From NCBI GenBank assembly GCA_032433765.1, contig JAVIAB010000101.1, positions 66,371,140 to 66,435,139 of the forward strand: a stretch of 64,000 bases of DNA, in the 5' to 3' direction. This document shows, in pieces, positions 20,853 to 32,539 of the stretch. Within the stretch, counting starts at the first letter, position 1; each line of letters starts with the position of its first letter. The position numbers were made by a program, and so were the translations under genes. The notes under the pieces are model-generated. The model saw only the letters and a program-made list of their open reading frames with translations. It was not told the origin of the DNA and did not search any database. This DNA is from Megaustenia siamemsis. Lineage: Eukaryota; Mollusca; Gastropoda; Stylommatophora; Ariophantidae.

Positions 20853-22674
20853 GCCATACCGGTTGCGTAGGCGATAATGTCCCTCCACAATCTTCTGTCT
20901 ACAGTGCATCGTATCAGTTCTGTTGTTGACTGTTTCCCATGCCATGACACCAAGCTATCCAGTATTTTCTCTCTTTGTCGTCCGCATATCTGTTTCCTTT
21001 TATTTTGCCAGTTGTAACCAAGAATTCCAACTTTCCTCTTCTCATGATGTGCCCGAAAAATGTTGATTGTTTCTTTCTGATGTTTTTTATGAGCTGCTTT
21101 TTTGTGGTGGCCTCTTTGAGAACTTCCTCATTAGTCTTTTTAGCTGTCCAGGGAACTTTCAATATTCTTCTGAGAAATCCCATCTCTGTGGCTTCTAATT
21201 GTCTTTTCATTTGTGTGTCTACTGTCCATGATTCGCTCCCAATGGTCAGAATAGGTTTTATATAGCACTCTTTCTCATTTCTATTGACATAGAATTGTTG
21301 CATAAGATATTTTTCATTTTCTGAAATGCTATTTTGGCCTGAGCTTTTCTGATTTTTATTTCCGTGGTGCATCCATCATCCATCTGTTATTATTGTGCCC
21401 AAGTATTTGACGCTTTGCACTTGTTTCAGATTTGTCATGTGTTTTTTATGCTGCATGATGGTGATGATTGTTTCTTCGATATGACCATTACTTATGTTTT
21501 CTTACTATTCAGACTTAGACCTTTCTTGTTGCTTTTTTTTACTATTATGTCTATCATTTCTTGTTGTTTATTTCTGTCTCTGCTATTAAGACTGTGTCAT
21601 CCGCATATCGCAAATTGGTTATGTTGTGACCGTTGACTTCAATTCCTTTTTTGTCTACTATTGATCTCATAATATGTTCACTGTAAAGTGAAAACAAATC
21701 CGGTGACAGAACACATCCTTGTCTGACTCCTTGTTTTATAAGTTGAAATTGTCCTGTTTGGTTGTTTATTCGTATAGCTGCTGTTTGTTGCGAGTACATG
21801 TTTTTTTTTTTTTATGATTCGCAGATCATTGCCATCAATGTTTAATTTCTCTTCTGCATATTGATCATTCCCACATGCTTTACTTTGCCAAATACTTTCG
21901 TGTAGTCTATAAAGCACATATATAGATCTTTCTTTACCTCTGTAGATCTTTCTATCAATTTTCGTAACATGAATATTGCATTATTGGTGCCCTTTCCTTC
22001 CACAAATCAACATTGTTCCTCACTTACTTCTGGTTTTATTTTGTTTCTTACACGTCTCATGATGATTCTTAGTAATATTTTCGTCATATGGCTCATGAGA
22101 CTAATAGTGCGATGGTCTTCATAATTAGTGGTGCCTGACTTTTTCGGTATGGCTACAAATATAACTATTAGTAGATCTTCTGATATATGTCCCGTGTTAC
22201 ATATGTCATTGAGTAGTTTTATTATGACTTGTACTCCTAGCTCTCCTAATGCATTTATCTCTTCGATTATTATATTGTCGGGACCTGGAGCTTTGCCTCT
22301 TTTCATTTGTTGAATTGTGTCCTCCACTTCGCTCTGCATAATTCATGGTCCTGTGTTTTTGTTTGAATTGTTTAACTCTGGTCAATCATCATCATAAAGT
22401 TGACTGATATATTCTGTCCATCTTTCCATTGTCTTCTCCTGTCCCATGATTATATTTCCTTCCTTTGACTTAATACATCCTGAAACTTTGACTTCTTTTC
22501 TTCCTGTTAATTCATTTAACTGATTGTGCATAAATTTAGAGTTTTTCTTTTGTTGTTTTTTTCCATTTATTCACATTTTTGCTTTAACCATCCTTACTTA
22601 GCTTCTCTGCATTTGTTTTGGATCTCTTTGTGCAATATTGTGTATGTCCGTTCTTCTTTCTTATGTTTTCTTCT

Positions 22675-23150
22675 TTCATCCAAGCAATAACTACGGAAGC
22701 AAAAAGGGCAATATGCAAATCAATTTTTCTACCAACTCTGTGTTTTCAGTGCCAGAATTGGTCGCTGGACTCTAGAACAATAAGAAAGATAACGACCACC
22801 GAAATGAAATGTGTCAGAAGAATGACAGGATACAGCTTAATAAGGGACAGAGTAAGAAACGCTGACATGAGGGAGAAACTCGAAATTGAACCAGCAGTCG
22901 AATACATAAATAAACAACAGATAAATTGGTTCCGCCACATAACAAGACAAAAAGAACTAACAATTAATCAAAGTGCCATAAATAAACGCTATGAAAACGC
23001 CAGATTAAGACGAAGACCTAGAAAGAGATGGATAAAGAGAATACTAGAATCACTAGGAGGGATAACACCAGAAGAGGCCATCAGAAGAGCAAAGAATCGC
23101 AGATTGTTTCTCCCCTAGACGCCAACGGCAATAGAGGAAGGATTGAAGAA
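22675..23150 (+). pseudogene. LINE D 3' part inserted in LINE B(-)
   Basis: The longest clean D frame: KSIFLPTLCFQCQNWSLDS (RT thumb), KITTTEMKCVRRMTGYSL, a helical section ending KQQINWFRHITRQKEL, then RRRPRKRWIKRILESLGG and TPEEAIRRAKNRRLFLP at the stop (23118). A GAAGAAGAAG tail follows. The frame is intact over about 140 codons, so this copy is young or fortunate. It separates the RT N-terminal linker of B(-) from the B endonuclease end. 5'-truncated. Confidence 0.85.
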
Positions 23151-23642
23151 GAAGTAGAGGATCCATTAGTTGTAATATTTCTACTGTCATCCATTTCTTT
23201 TTGTTGATTCTTTTGGTCACTGGTGTTTCTTCTTTTGATGTTTGTTGAATAGATTGTTTGAGCATTTCCCACTGCTCCTCTATGTCCTATATTTTCTCAA
23301 TAGCATTATATATTTTCTGTACTATCGTGCAGTACTTATCACTCATCTGTTTATCTACTTTAAGTATATCTAGTTCTAATTGTATATTTCTTGGGGTATT
23401 TATGTACCTTCTGCAGTTTTATTCTTATCTTTCCAACTACTGGTACATGGTCACTATTGCAGTCTGCTCCTGGTCTTGTTTTAACATATGTTTGCCTATT
23501 CATGAATCTTCTCTGTACCAGTATAAAATCAATTTGATTGTGTGCTTTTTTTTGTCTGGGCTTTGCCATGTCAATAGAGGCCTAGGGTGTTGTTTGAACC
23601 AGGTGTTACCTATAATCAATTCATGTTTCTTTGCCCAATCTA

Positions 23643-23850
23643 TAGCTTGGTGTCATTACATGGACACATGTCAACAACATGATGTACACGATGCACTGTC
23701 ACTGTATACATTATGTTGTTGACATTTTTCCAGCTTGATGTTATGACATGGACAAATGTCAACAACGTAATGTATACGATGCACTGTGGATAGAAGGTTG
23801 TGGAAGGACATGATCGCCTACACCAACCGACATGGCACATGATGACGAAG
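23643..23850 (+). pseudogene. LINE B(+), right part (3' end)
   Basis: It continues the copy at 19822-20193: TAGCTTGGTGTCAT, then the terminal ATGCACTGTGGATAGAAGG and CGCCTACACCAACCG, ending in ATGATGACGA. An internal partial duplication with an inverted piece lies between 23660 and 23780. Confidence 0.8.
23704..23777. repeat. Inverted repeat, 24-bp arms
   Basis: Arms at 23704-23727 (GTATACATTATGTTGTTGAC...) and 23754-23777 are complementary with one mismatch around a 26-bp loop. A third, direct copy lies near 23665-23690. Confidence 0.85.
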
Positions 23851-23859
23851 TACAACAAA

Positions 23860-24200
23860 TATCAAACTTTAACACAATATTGATTGGAAAACGAAATTCA
23901 TTTGTCTCTCCTTTTCTTCATGATATCCAGTGTAGTAAATATTGACAGAATTATAAGCGTAGAATTCATATCTTGTTTTATTGTCTGCAGTTCGGTTGAT
24001 CAATCATAGGTTTGCTTCCTAGTTTACACACCCGCTAAATTACTCACTTCGGTGATGAAATAAATGATGGACAGTAATCATTCTGACATAGAGTCTGTTC
24101 TTACACTGGCAAAGAGGGCATTGACAAGTTTATTCTTAAGATACGATGAGGCCGTTTGGTGGGACAATGATGTGTACATTAGAGACTGAGAAACCTAATT
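23860..24200. other. Unassigned stretch
   Basis: I see no recognisable feature. Confidence 0.5.
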
Positions 24201-24207
24201 GTGGAAC

Positions 24208-24525
24208 AGGGATCTGATCGATCAGGTGTGTTTACAGGGAAAATGGATCTGATCGATCAGGTGTGTTTAGTGGAAAAAGGCATCTGATCGATCATGTGTG
24301 TTTAGTTGAAAAAGCAATCTGATCGATCAGGTGTGTTTAGTGGAAAAAGGCATCTGATCGATCATGTGTGTTTAGTTGAAAAAGCAATCTGATCGATCAG
24401 GTGTGTTTAGTGGAAAAAGGGATCTGATCGATCAGGTGTGTTTAGTGGAAAAAGGGATCTGAACGATCAGGTATTTTTAGTGGGAAAAGGGATCTGATCG
24501 GTTAGGTGTGCTTTGTGGAAAAGCA
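24208..24525. repeat. 35-bp minisatellite with internal palindrome, about 9 units
   Basis: Most units contain the perfect 12-bp palindrome CTGATCGATCAG, followed by GTGTGTTTAGTGGAAAAAG. Two subtypes (CAGGTG / AGTGGAA and CATGTG / AGTTGAA) alternate over four units. Terminal units decay to GAACGATCAG and GATCGGTTAG. Confidence 0.95.
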
Positions 24526-24529
24526 TATG

Positions 24530-25810
24530 TACCTACTATCAACATCTTACAGGAATAATCAATCTGCATACTCTTTGAGAAACTATGGAACGGGCGCTGG
24601 AGCAGATATGGGAATGTCCCGACTTCAACAAAAGTGATTCAATGGATATAATAAAATATAATAGGTTTGATTCATTAAAACTTGGAGAATCGCTACTGAG
24701 GAAAGCAGGTGGTGTTCGATCCTTATCATGGATCCAAGGTTCATTCAGCATTTGATCTGGTCAATTAGTGCAGCTTGTTGGAGTACAGGCCACTCCACGA
24801 ATAAAATATGCTATAGGTTACTGATCAATATAGATACCATATTGCTCATACGTCTTAAGCCGCAGCAGAAAAGTGTTTTGTTTTCAGTCAGCCAGCAGTT
24901 AAGAAGTTATACGCTGACACACATGCATGGCATTAATCACTGAGTCAGAAATCAGTTCATGAAATGTTTGACACACAAGCAACGTTTAACTATTTCTCAT
25001 TCACATCTTCACTATTTCTAAATTATACAACTTACTCTCTGAGCAACGTTTTCCATCTAATTTAGAAGTGGATAGATTATAATTTAGGACATACTCCAAA
25101 AAACAATTGTAAGTCTCTAATCATTACTATTTCATCCAAAAAAATGGCAAATGCAGTATCTGTTTTTTTAATGTAAAAAAATACTAATCGATTTTCTACT
25201 AAAATGTTCTGTATTTTAATGTAGTTCCAAATGATCCATTTTTTGTTACTGTTATATCAGCCATACCAACGTAGCCATGGCAAAAAGGAAAAAAAAATAA
25301 GACAACGGACTGTCTTTTCACAATTTTCTTGACATCAGTGTTAGTACGTCTTAAAGCAGACGTTACAACAAAGCTGAATGAATAGTTATATAACCAACAT
25401 GAGGAGACCTATCTGCATTACCATCTATAAAATATGGCCTCTGTTTCTTGATAGTCTGTAACAATCAAATCAGTGATCGACAGTAGCTCATGTTATGTTA
25501 ATTTATTCAGGACCAACTCTCGTTACTGGGTTTCGAACTCAGAATGTCCACTTCGCAACTCTACTGTCAAATGTGGTGCTCTATTCGTTTTCGATTCTTG
25601 TTTAACGTTTGTCCTCTTTTCTTTCATCAACTTCATATCGAATGTGTTTGCGACTCTTTTCATTTACAATCTCCATGCAGTGCGATCTGTGGCCAAATTC
25701 GTCCAGCCCTGACCACATATGGGAAATCATTTCTGTATGTTTGACAAACATCTCCATACCTAAGTTAGGTCTGTTAAACCGTACGTTCTTCTTGCAATGA
25801 CTGCAAGCAA
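24530..25810. other. Unassigned region
   Basis: Short open frames occur but none shows a domain or codon pattern. AT-rich. I see no LINE motif or array. Confidence 0.5.
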
Positions 25811-25814
25811 TTAG

Positions 25815-26125
25815 TGTTCATTCTTCTCACATTCTTAAAAAATGATGAAGACGTTCTGATAGAGGCCCAAGCAAAAACAGGGCAAATTTCCAATATTAGG
25901 AAGAAACAATCAAAGCTGTTTGGCCATGTAATGAGAAGAGAACAACTGGAATATATTGTGACAATTAGGAAAATTGAGCGACAAAGAATTAGAGGAAGCA
26001 AGGGAAAAATAATCAGACAGCTTAAGAGAAAGACTTGGCAGAAGGTCACCATCTGAGATGATAAATAACTTTCGAGATTGAGAGTTGTGGACAGACATGA
26101 TCACCTACGCCAGGAGCCATGGTAT
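25815..26125 (+). pseudogene. LINE C 3' fragment
   Basis: Reads LKNDEDVLIEAQAKTGQ, ISNIRKKQSKLFGHVMRREQ, then IVTIRKIERQRIRGSKGKII, then broken ends near NNFRD-like residues. It matches 5095-5630. 5'-truncated; no duplication found. Confidence 0.8.
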
Positions 26126-26180
26126 TGTTGACGATGTTGATGTAAGGCATGTTGTTATTTCTTGGGACTATGTTATCTGG

Positions 26181-26441
26181 GGAGCCGCGATAGCTCAGTG
26201 GTTAGTGAACTGGACTACAAAGGACAAGGGGTAGGGTTCGATCCCAACCGACGGCTTCCGGGTTCACCCAGCCTTAAATGGGTACCGGATTTTTTTCTGG
26301 GTAATTAAAGTAGCACGGGCGTATTACCGACCACATTATCCAAAAATCATGTGCTGAAGGTCAGTAAATATAGGGTCACATACACACCATATTTCCCTAT
26401 ACGCCGCTTGGCGTGATGGGGTACTTTACTTTTACTTTACT
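26181..26441 (+). mobile_element. tRNA-derived SINE, best-preserved copy
   Basis: It starts GGAGCCGCGATAGCTCAGTGG with box A TAGCTCAGTGG and box B GGTTCGATCCC, then TAAATGGGTACCGG, ACGGGCGTATTACCG, the hairpin ACGCC-GCTT-GGCGT near 26400-26414 and a (TTTAC)n tail. Target duplication TATGTTAT[C/T]TGG at 26169-26180 and 26442-26453. Both promoter boxes fit the consensus, so it could be transcribed by pol III. Confidence 0.93.
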
Positions 26442-26699
26442 TATGTTATTTGGGAAACCGATTATAGTTTCATAGAGTTCTTTATGTGTAGGTTTGTCGT
26501 AAAATTCCATGAATTAGTAGGGGCTTGTGGTCAAGGAGTGGGTTTGGTAATGTGGGGGCTCATAGTAAATTAGAGGATCGTCCCACCCACCTGCTTATTT
26601 GTTCAGTCTTATCATTTTTTTAAGGAATCTAACCATTTTTTTCAGGACTGGAACTACCTTGATTTTGGCAATCACTGTTCGTGAGTCGCACGGCTCAGC

Positions 26700-26880
26700 A
26701 AATTCCTTAAGTTCGGAGAGTTGTCAGGGCAGAAAGATCAAACTACTACATAACGAGCTTTCAATACACGTTGAGAGAACACCAAACCCAAGGGCCGATC
26801 ACAACAAAATGGAATGTTGGGATATTATGAACAGTAAGAAACACAACAGCAGGAGAGGCCAACAGAATAATTATAATAAT
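26700..26880 (+). pseudogene. LINE D C-terminal fragment
   Basis: A GRKIKLLHNELSIHVERTPNPRADHNK-like translation parallels the D tail (RQKDQNTTQRAFNKCYENTRPKGR) at the nucleotide level. Strongly decayed. Confidence 0.6.
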
Positions 26881-26999
26881 TTCAGTTAACCTTTAGCAAG
26901 CTGTTTTATAAGTTGTTCAATATTTGTTCTCTTGGTTTTACTCTGCTCTTCTTTCCATTCAGTCTGCTGATGTTATAGCACTACCAATACCTTCCTTTT

Positions 27000-27440
27000 G
27001 CATAATACATCCAATAAATGCATATTGTCTCTTTCTTATGGTTTTGAAGATATTTTTGGTTTCTCCAGCTCGTTTTAAATATTTTTTCTTTAGAAATATT
27101 TGATATCCATGACATTCGTAGCATTAGTATGATAAACCACACCTCATTTACCTCTAATTGTCTCTAGTTGTGTTGTCTTATCGTCCATGACTGAATTCCA
27201 TATTGTAGAATATCACTCTATGACAGGTTTTATAACATCAACATTGATTTTTTTGCATGATGTATTTTTCATTAAATGTATTCTGGCTTTTGTTGTCCTA
27301 TTATACTTCTAATCCCTGTAGTGTTTCTGCCATATGATGTTATTATTGACCCCATATAATTGAATCTATGAACTTGTCTCAACGATTTTTAAAAATTTAG
27401 TTTATCTCCACATTCTTATGTGCTTTCGTTATTTGATTGT
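27000..27440 (-). pseudogene. Decayed LINE thumb fragment, minus strand
   Basis: The minus strand has phrases for an initial-peptide-like EFSHGR, DNTTRDN block near 27190 and a KAFK-like block near 27060. The arrangement resembles the thumb region of the A/B/C group, but it is too decayed to assign. Confidence 0.4.
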
Positions 27441-27639
27441 ATTGTATATTTTTTTCCTTAGATGTTCATCAACTACTTTAAACAGCCATGTCCGTGGACA
27501 GGTGCCATTTTAGAAGGGTATCATCGGGTTGACATGTCAGTGTGCATGCTCTTCAGGGCCAGAAAATATCGAGTTTGCGCTGTAGTCATTTCGTGTTATT
27601 GCCTCACGACTTGGAAATGTACTAGAGAAGGTTAGTAGT

Positions 27640-27700
27640 ATCGTTCGTTTGTTTGTTTGTGTATTTGTTTGTTTGTTTGTGTGTCTGTTTGTTTGCGCTC
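27640..27700. repeat. GTTT-rich microsatellite
   Basis: Interrupted (GTTT)n with GTGT variants. Confidence 0.85.
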
Positions 27701-27709
27701 ATCTAGTGA

Positions 27710-28000
27710 CTAAAGGATAGACCTCTTCATCATTCTCCCAAAAAAGAAGGCTCTGTTGGTGTGTCTGCGTTGTGTTGTGGTTTTCAGTAAAACTGTCATA
27801 CTTGCGCCTTTCGGCCCAACACATCCGACTTCAGCGAGGCATGTTTGAGTACCAGGCTGCATTCACTCTTGATCCCCACTCCCTTGACTAACTAGATAAG
27901 TTAGTCTGTTTCTGGGGACACGCGAATAGGTGGAGTGTGCATGGTTTCGGTTCCCGATTCTGGCGCAAGCCTTTAGCTGTGGGTTGCTGACAGCTTCCAG
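27710..28000. other. Unassigned stretch
   Basis: Mixed composition, higher GC than its surroundings. I see no feature I can name. Confidence 0.4.
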
Positions 28001-28001
28001 C

Positions 28002-28112
28002 TATGCCGCTGTGAGACGCCTTAGTCTCCTGTTATATCTATGCCGCTGTGAGACGCCTTAGTCTCCTGTTATATCTATGCCGCTGTGAGGCGTCTTAGTC
28101 TCCTGTTATATC
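28002..28112. repeat. 37-bp minisatellite, 3 units
   Basis: Units contain CTATGCCGCTGTGAGACGCC; the third has GAGGCGTC instead of GAGACGCC. Confidence 0.9.
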
Positions 28113-28149
28113 TTTCAAAATCGAAACTCACTTGAAACGATTCCAGAAG

Positions 28150-28390
28150 GTGAATTTAAACACCATTGAGTTATTTGTGGGTCATCATCATTGCACTCCG
28201 AACATGTCCAAAGGTGCACAGATACACTCTCCTCAGCAAGTCTCGCAGTGTCCAGCGACTGCCGACTCCATTTCTGTGTTTGTTGATAAGTCTTCTTACA
28301 CGCCTTCTAATTTTCTTGTTTCTCCCTGTGTCCATCTTAACTCCCATCTCTTTCATTCGAAGAAGGAATATTCTTGCAACCGAGCACCGT
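28150..28390 (-). pseudogene. LINE F 3' end, minus strand
   Basis: The minus strand reads RMKEMGVKMDTGRNKKI, RRVRRLINKHRNG, SRWTLRDLLRR, then a C-x-F-G-H-V-like end. It matches the tail after RNase H at 16320-16560 and 32540-32815. This is the downstream part of the element only. Confidence 0.75.

Positions 28391-28394
<4 letters not shown>

Positions 28395-28440
<46 letters not shown>
28395..28440. repeat. (CT)n microsatellite
   Basis: About 23 CT dinucleotides directly upstream, on the minus strand, of the LINE F fragment. Confidence 0.95.
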
Positions 28441-28442
<2 letters not shown>

Positions 28443-28480
28443 GATGTACGGGTAGGAGGAGCAGAAGAGCCTGCGGTCCC

Positions 28481-28826
28481 AATAGCAGGGTCGGCGCACC
28501 ATCAGCTGACCAAGACCTAGCAGCAGGGTCGGCGCACCATCAGCTGACCAAGACCTAGCAGCAGGGTCGGCGCACCATCAGCTGACCAAGACCTAGCAGC
28601 AGGGTCGGCGCACCATCAGCTGACCAAGACCTAGCAGCAGGGTCGGCGCACCATCAGCTGACCAAGACCTAGCAGCAGGGTCGGTGCACCATCAGCTGAC
28701 CAAGAACTAGCAGCAGGGTCGGCGCACCATCAGCTGACCAAGAACTAGCAGCAGGGTCGGCGCACCATCAGCTGACCAAGAACTAGCAGCAGGGTCGGCG
28801 CACCATCAGCTGACCAAGAACTAGCA
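28481..28826. repeat. 38-bp minisatellite, 9 units
   Basis: Units contain CAGCAGGGTCGGCGCACCAT followed by the palindrome TCAGCTGA. The first five end GACCTAG and the last four GAACTAG, so the array grew from at least two founders. Confidence 0.95.
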
Positions 28827-28829
28827 ATT

Positions 28830-30025
28830 CCCATCCACGTGGTCTCACCCGGTATCAGTCTATGTCAAAGCAGGCTGGCTAGCAGGCTGGCTAGCATTAG
28901 CTAGGATTGTCGTGTATCATGTAGGGGTGGCTGTTACTGATATAGAAGACCCAGTATTGCAGTACCTCTGCGCTGGACTAGTAGTTTCCCAGCATAGCCT
29001 AAGATAGACAAACATCAACTTCTCCATTAAGAGCCGGGAATGTCAAGAAAGCCCTTAGGACCAGCCGCATCAAATGAGTCAAAGGGCAACCTGCCCGCAT
29101 TAACTCGTGACATTCTGTCAACAACAACAACAAGAACAGCCAGTAAGGGTTTGCTCACGTAGCTTTCGACCAACACAAGTCATTCTCAGACGGCAGTGAT
29201 TTGAAGAGATTTTACTGCAGTCAAAAATTAGCGATTGCTTGAAACATCACTAAAATCAAGACTTATTTAAGATATGCGCATTGCGGATAGGAAAGCACAC
29301 CATTCCTTAACGATACCAATACATACTCAAACAAAACAACAAGACATTAAAAAAGACACACAATTAGGAAAATTATTTTCTTCTCTATAGTAATTAATAT
29401 AATATTCCTGTCTCGGATATTGTCCTTTATATACTCTTGACAACACGATTGTTCTACATAACTTACCCGAGGCGCATCGTGTGGCTTAGACTGAACTGGG
29501 TCCTAGCAACATCAGAAGTGAACATTTAATGAAATAACACAATTATGAATGTATCAAAGTTGCAATTCAAGCACTAACGATAAACACCAGCTTCCACCGA
29601 TGAAAGTGATGATAGGAGCCCTTCACTATATACAAATTAAAGGATTAATAAATATCCCATGACAGCAACATGGGGATTGGGTAGTTAAAAGTACGTACGT
29701 CGTCAGCCTCGGGACGGAATGACATGCGTTCAATTCCTACCAGAAGCGGCTTTAGTTTTTAAAAAAATGGGAACAATTAAACGTGTTTTCTTGATGGCGT
29801 TACGCCACTCATATTGGGTAGTGAGTTCGATTGTTTAGCCTCTCAACAATAAACAGTAGACTTAGGGTACATTCCCGCACTTGATAAAACTATCGGCAGT
29901 TATAATTGAGAACTTAGGCCACAAACTTGGTTGTTTCTATGGCAAACTTATCAACAGAAACCCGTGGATTCCACCCTGATGGGCGATGAAACAACTTCTT
30001 TACCAAAGAGAGAACATATTCTGCT
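28830..30025. other. Unassigned region
   Basis: A GC-moderate block at 28840-29150 ends in (CAA)n and may be the tail or body of an unnamed element. The rest is AT-rich. A tRNA-like phrase near 29700-29755 (TTCAATTCC) was not convincing. I see no coding region. Confidence 0.4.
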
Positions 30026-30029
30026 TTGA

Positions 30030-30875
30030 ATCATCATCATGTGCCAAAGCGGTTGGCGTAGGCTATCATGTCCTTCCACAATCGCCTATACACCGTGCAT
30101 CGTATAAATTCTGTTGTTGACTGTTTTCATGCCATGACACCAAGCTATTTAGTATCCTCTCTCTTTGTCTTTTACGATCTCTGTTTCCCTGTATTTTGAC
30201 TGTTGTAACCAAGTATTCCTACTTTCCTTTCTCATGATGGGCCAGAAAAATGTTGATTGTGTCTTTCTCATGTTTTTAGGAGTCACTTTTCGTGTTGACC
30301 TGTTTGTTGAGAACGCCCTAATTGGCCTTTCTAGCTGTACAGGGAACTTTCAACATTCTTCTGAAAAATCCCATCTCTGTGACGTCTAATCGTCTTTTCA
30401 TTTCTTTCTTTATTGCCCATGATACGCTTCCATAGGTCATAATTTGTTCTATATTGCACCGATGAGCTCTCTTTCCCACTTCTATTGACATATTTGTGTT
30501 GTATAAGATGTTTTGTTTTTCATTTTCTGAAATGATATTTTTGTCTGAGCTATTCTATTTGTGTTTTCTGTGTTCTACCATCTGGTTTTATCACTGTGCC
30601 CAAGTATTTGAAGCATTGCACTTGTTTAAGATGTGTCCTGTTTACTTTTATGCTGCATGATGGTGATGATTGTTTCTTCGATATGACCATTACTTCTGTT
30701 TTCTTACTATTCAGACTGAGACCCATTCCTGTTTCTTATTTTTACTATTATGTTTATCATTTCTTGTAGTTCATTCTCTGTCCCTGCCTTTAAGACTGTG
30801 TGATCTGCACATCGTAAATTGTTTATGTTGTGGCCGTTGACTTCAATTCCTTTCATATTCACTATTAATCTCATA
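30030..30875 (-). pseudogene. LINE B copy, 5'-truncated
   Basis: It starts with ATCATCATGTGCC (reverse of the 3' tail) and contains, on the minus strand, a GHHEKGK-like FGH block near 30235, the MGFFRRMLKVPCT block near 30330-30390, and near 30780-30830 a decayed YADD region (CDVQITQS for RYADDTV). It ends upstream of RT motif B. Multiple stops. Confidence 0.8.
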
Positions 30876-30879
30876 ACAT

Positions 30880-31270
30880 TTTAAAACTGAATTTAACGTA
30901 ATCAGTTATGTATTAATAACAGACTTTTAACCATGGCCACGTCAGAACGAAGCTATTCGTATAAACAATTATCATTATTGTATCTCATGCCAGTTCTACA
31001 ACAAATTACTTACCCCTGCCCGTCCTTTTATCTCATTGACAATCTGAAAGGCCATGGGACGTTTCAGAGAAAATGTTATGCTGGTAGAAACACATGTTGT
31101 TTGTACCGCTCAAACATTTCTTCTGTTCTGTTCATTCGGTTATTGCGGGAGCTATCACGTTATAGTTCTAACTGTACTGGTGGACTTTTATTGTGTCATA
31201 TAATGTTGTTTGTTAGTCTCTCTTAGTATCACTCTTGTTATATCTCTAATAGCGTATGTCTTTTCTTTCT

Positions 31271-31310
<40 letters not shown>

Positions 31311-31315
31311 TCATC
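30880..31315. other. Unassigned DNA with (AT)n at 31275-31305
   Basis: A 97-codon plus-strand frame starts at 30933, but I recognise nothing in it and its composition is not distinctive. It ends in an (AT)n run. Confidence 0.4.
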
Positions 31316-31319
31316 ATAA

Positions 31320-31520
31320 TCATATCACATGTTCTTTGTAGAGCATTGTATTCACACCAGCATGTCTGAAATAATTTATTTTTCTAGCTCATGCCCCACT
31401 TCTTCTGTTGTCATGTTGAATGTCTTCTTGATTTCTTGAAACCATCTTCTTTTTTTCTTTTTGCCTTCCGTTATTGTTCTTTGCAGCCTGCTGTTTCTTT
31501 TGGCATGGCCATTGTATTTT
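31320..31520 (-). pseudogene. LINE C-terminal fragment, minus strand
   Basis: The minus strand reads GHAKRNSRLQRTI then EGKKKKRRWFQEI, a FGHAKR / basic-tail pattern of LINE C-termini, ending near a TGATTATGATGATAT tail. Confidence 0.6.
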
Positions 31521-31539
31521 AATTCCCTGTTTAGAATAG

Positions 31540-32480
31540 TGTTTAAAATACTTAGTGATCAAATAACTACACTACGTATAATAGTTGAAAAAAGTTTAGA
31601 ACTACAGTCCTCACTTTATATTGGATGCACATATTACGAAAAGGCATTTGATAGCTTAGACAAAGGAATGCTTTGGAATTTGCTGAGTCATTACGGAATC
31701 CTCATAAAGTTTATTAACCTGATAATAACAAATGTAAGGAGGAATGAAATGTAGTGTTGCGCACGAAGGACATATAACAGAAGTATTTGAAATAAGAACA
31801 TGAGTAAGGCCGGGATCCCATCTACATTTCTCTTTCTACTGACGATAGACTGCATCATGAAAATAACTCAGAACAGAAGTGGGATCCAGTGGTCACTGAC
31901 CAAGCAACTTAATGGCCCAGACTTTGCTGATGACATAGCTCTCCAATCACATAATCATCAACAGATGCAGGATATAATGAGAATGTTTGATGAGAGTTCA
32001 CGACAGCTGGGACTTAAAGTAAACAGTGATTAAAACCAGAATTATGAGAATTAAGGGAGTTGGCAATAAACAAATAATAATAGGAGAACTACCTCTACTA
32101 GACGTAAAATCGCACATACATATATAGCAGTAAAAAAACAATGATACAAAAAGCAAGTTGCGCATTCGTTGCACTAGGAAACATTTGGAAATTCAAAGAA
32201 ATTAGGTTTAAAACACACAAAAATTAAAATTTTGAACCCCAATGTTAAGTCAGTCCTATAATATGGCTGTTAAACATGGATAAGAACAAAAATGACAATC
32301 ATGAAGATACAGACCTTTATTAACGGATGCGTGCGCAGAATAAAAGGATGGAAATGACAGTATAAAATCGCAAACAATGCATTATAGAAAAGTACTAGTT
32401 AAATACCAGCGGATAAAGAGATTGCGCTGTATAAGACACTGCGAAATTCAACAGAGAGTAATGTATAACATCCGTTAATT
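31540..32480 (+). pseudogene. LINE G RT fragment
   Basis: Reads LRIIVEKSLELQSSLYIG then YYEKAFDSLDKGMLWNLL (RT motif A, YEKAFDS). In another frame KAGIPSTFLFLLTIDCIMK (motif B end), SGIQWSLTKQL and PDFADDIALQSHNHQQMQ (motif C FADD). The tail to about 32480 is decayed. The wording YEKAFDS and LDFADDIALLSH is typical of a LINE lineage distinct from A-F here. Broken by at least three frame changes. Confidence 0.8.
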
Positions 32481-32539
32481 TTGGAATTCCCAAGAAAAAA
32501 AAAGACAAAGAGAAAGACCGAAATATTGTAGGACAAACA

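Larger units (their letters stand above)
20194..23642 (-). mobile_element. LINE B(-), 5'-truncated, itself carrying two insertions
   Basis: Minus-strand order from the right: endonuclease end (KAHNQIDFILVQRRF, then TRPGADCNSDHVPV, 23360-23569); linker; RT start (MKRGKAPGPDN and VAIPKKSGTTNYEDHRTISLMSH, 22007-22339); RGVRQGCVLSPDLFSLYSEH, then NLRYADDTVLIAE (21554-21799); thumb and tail (GSESWTVDTQMKRQLEATEM, FFGHIMRRGKLE, 20914-21372). The YADD box and the SDH endonuclease motif are intact, but several frameshifts separate the blocks and a poly-T lies near 21800. The (TCA)n start at 20191 is the reverse of its 3' tail. The RT assignment is firm; the clade is probably RTE-like. Confidence 0.85.

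Noticed and set aside
20194..23850. Twin-priming inversion of one LINE B insertion
   Set aside because: The inverted part has its own complete 3' end and the plus-strand part lies on both sides of it, so two separate insertions explain it better.
29690..29770. tRNA-like phrase with TTCAATTCC
   Set aside because: Only a weak box B resemblance, no box A at a suitable distance and no second copy seen.
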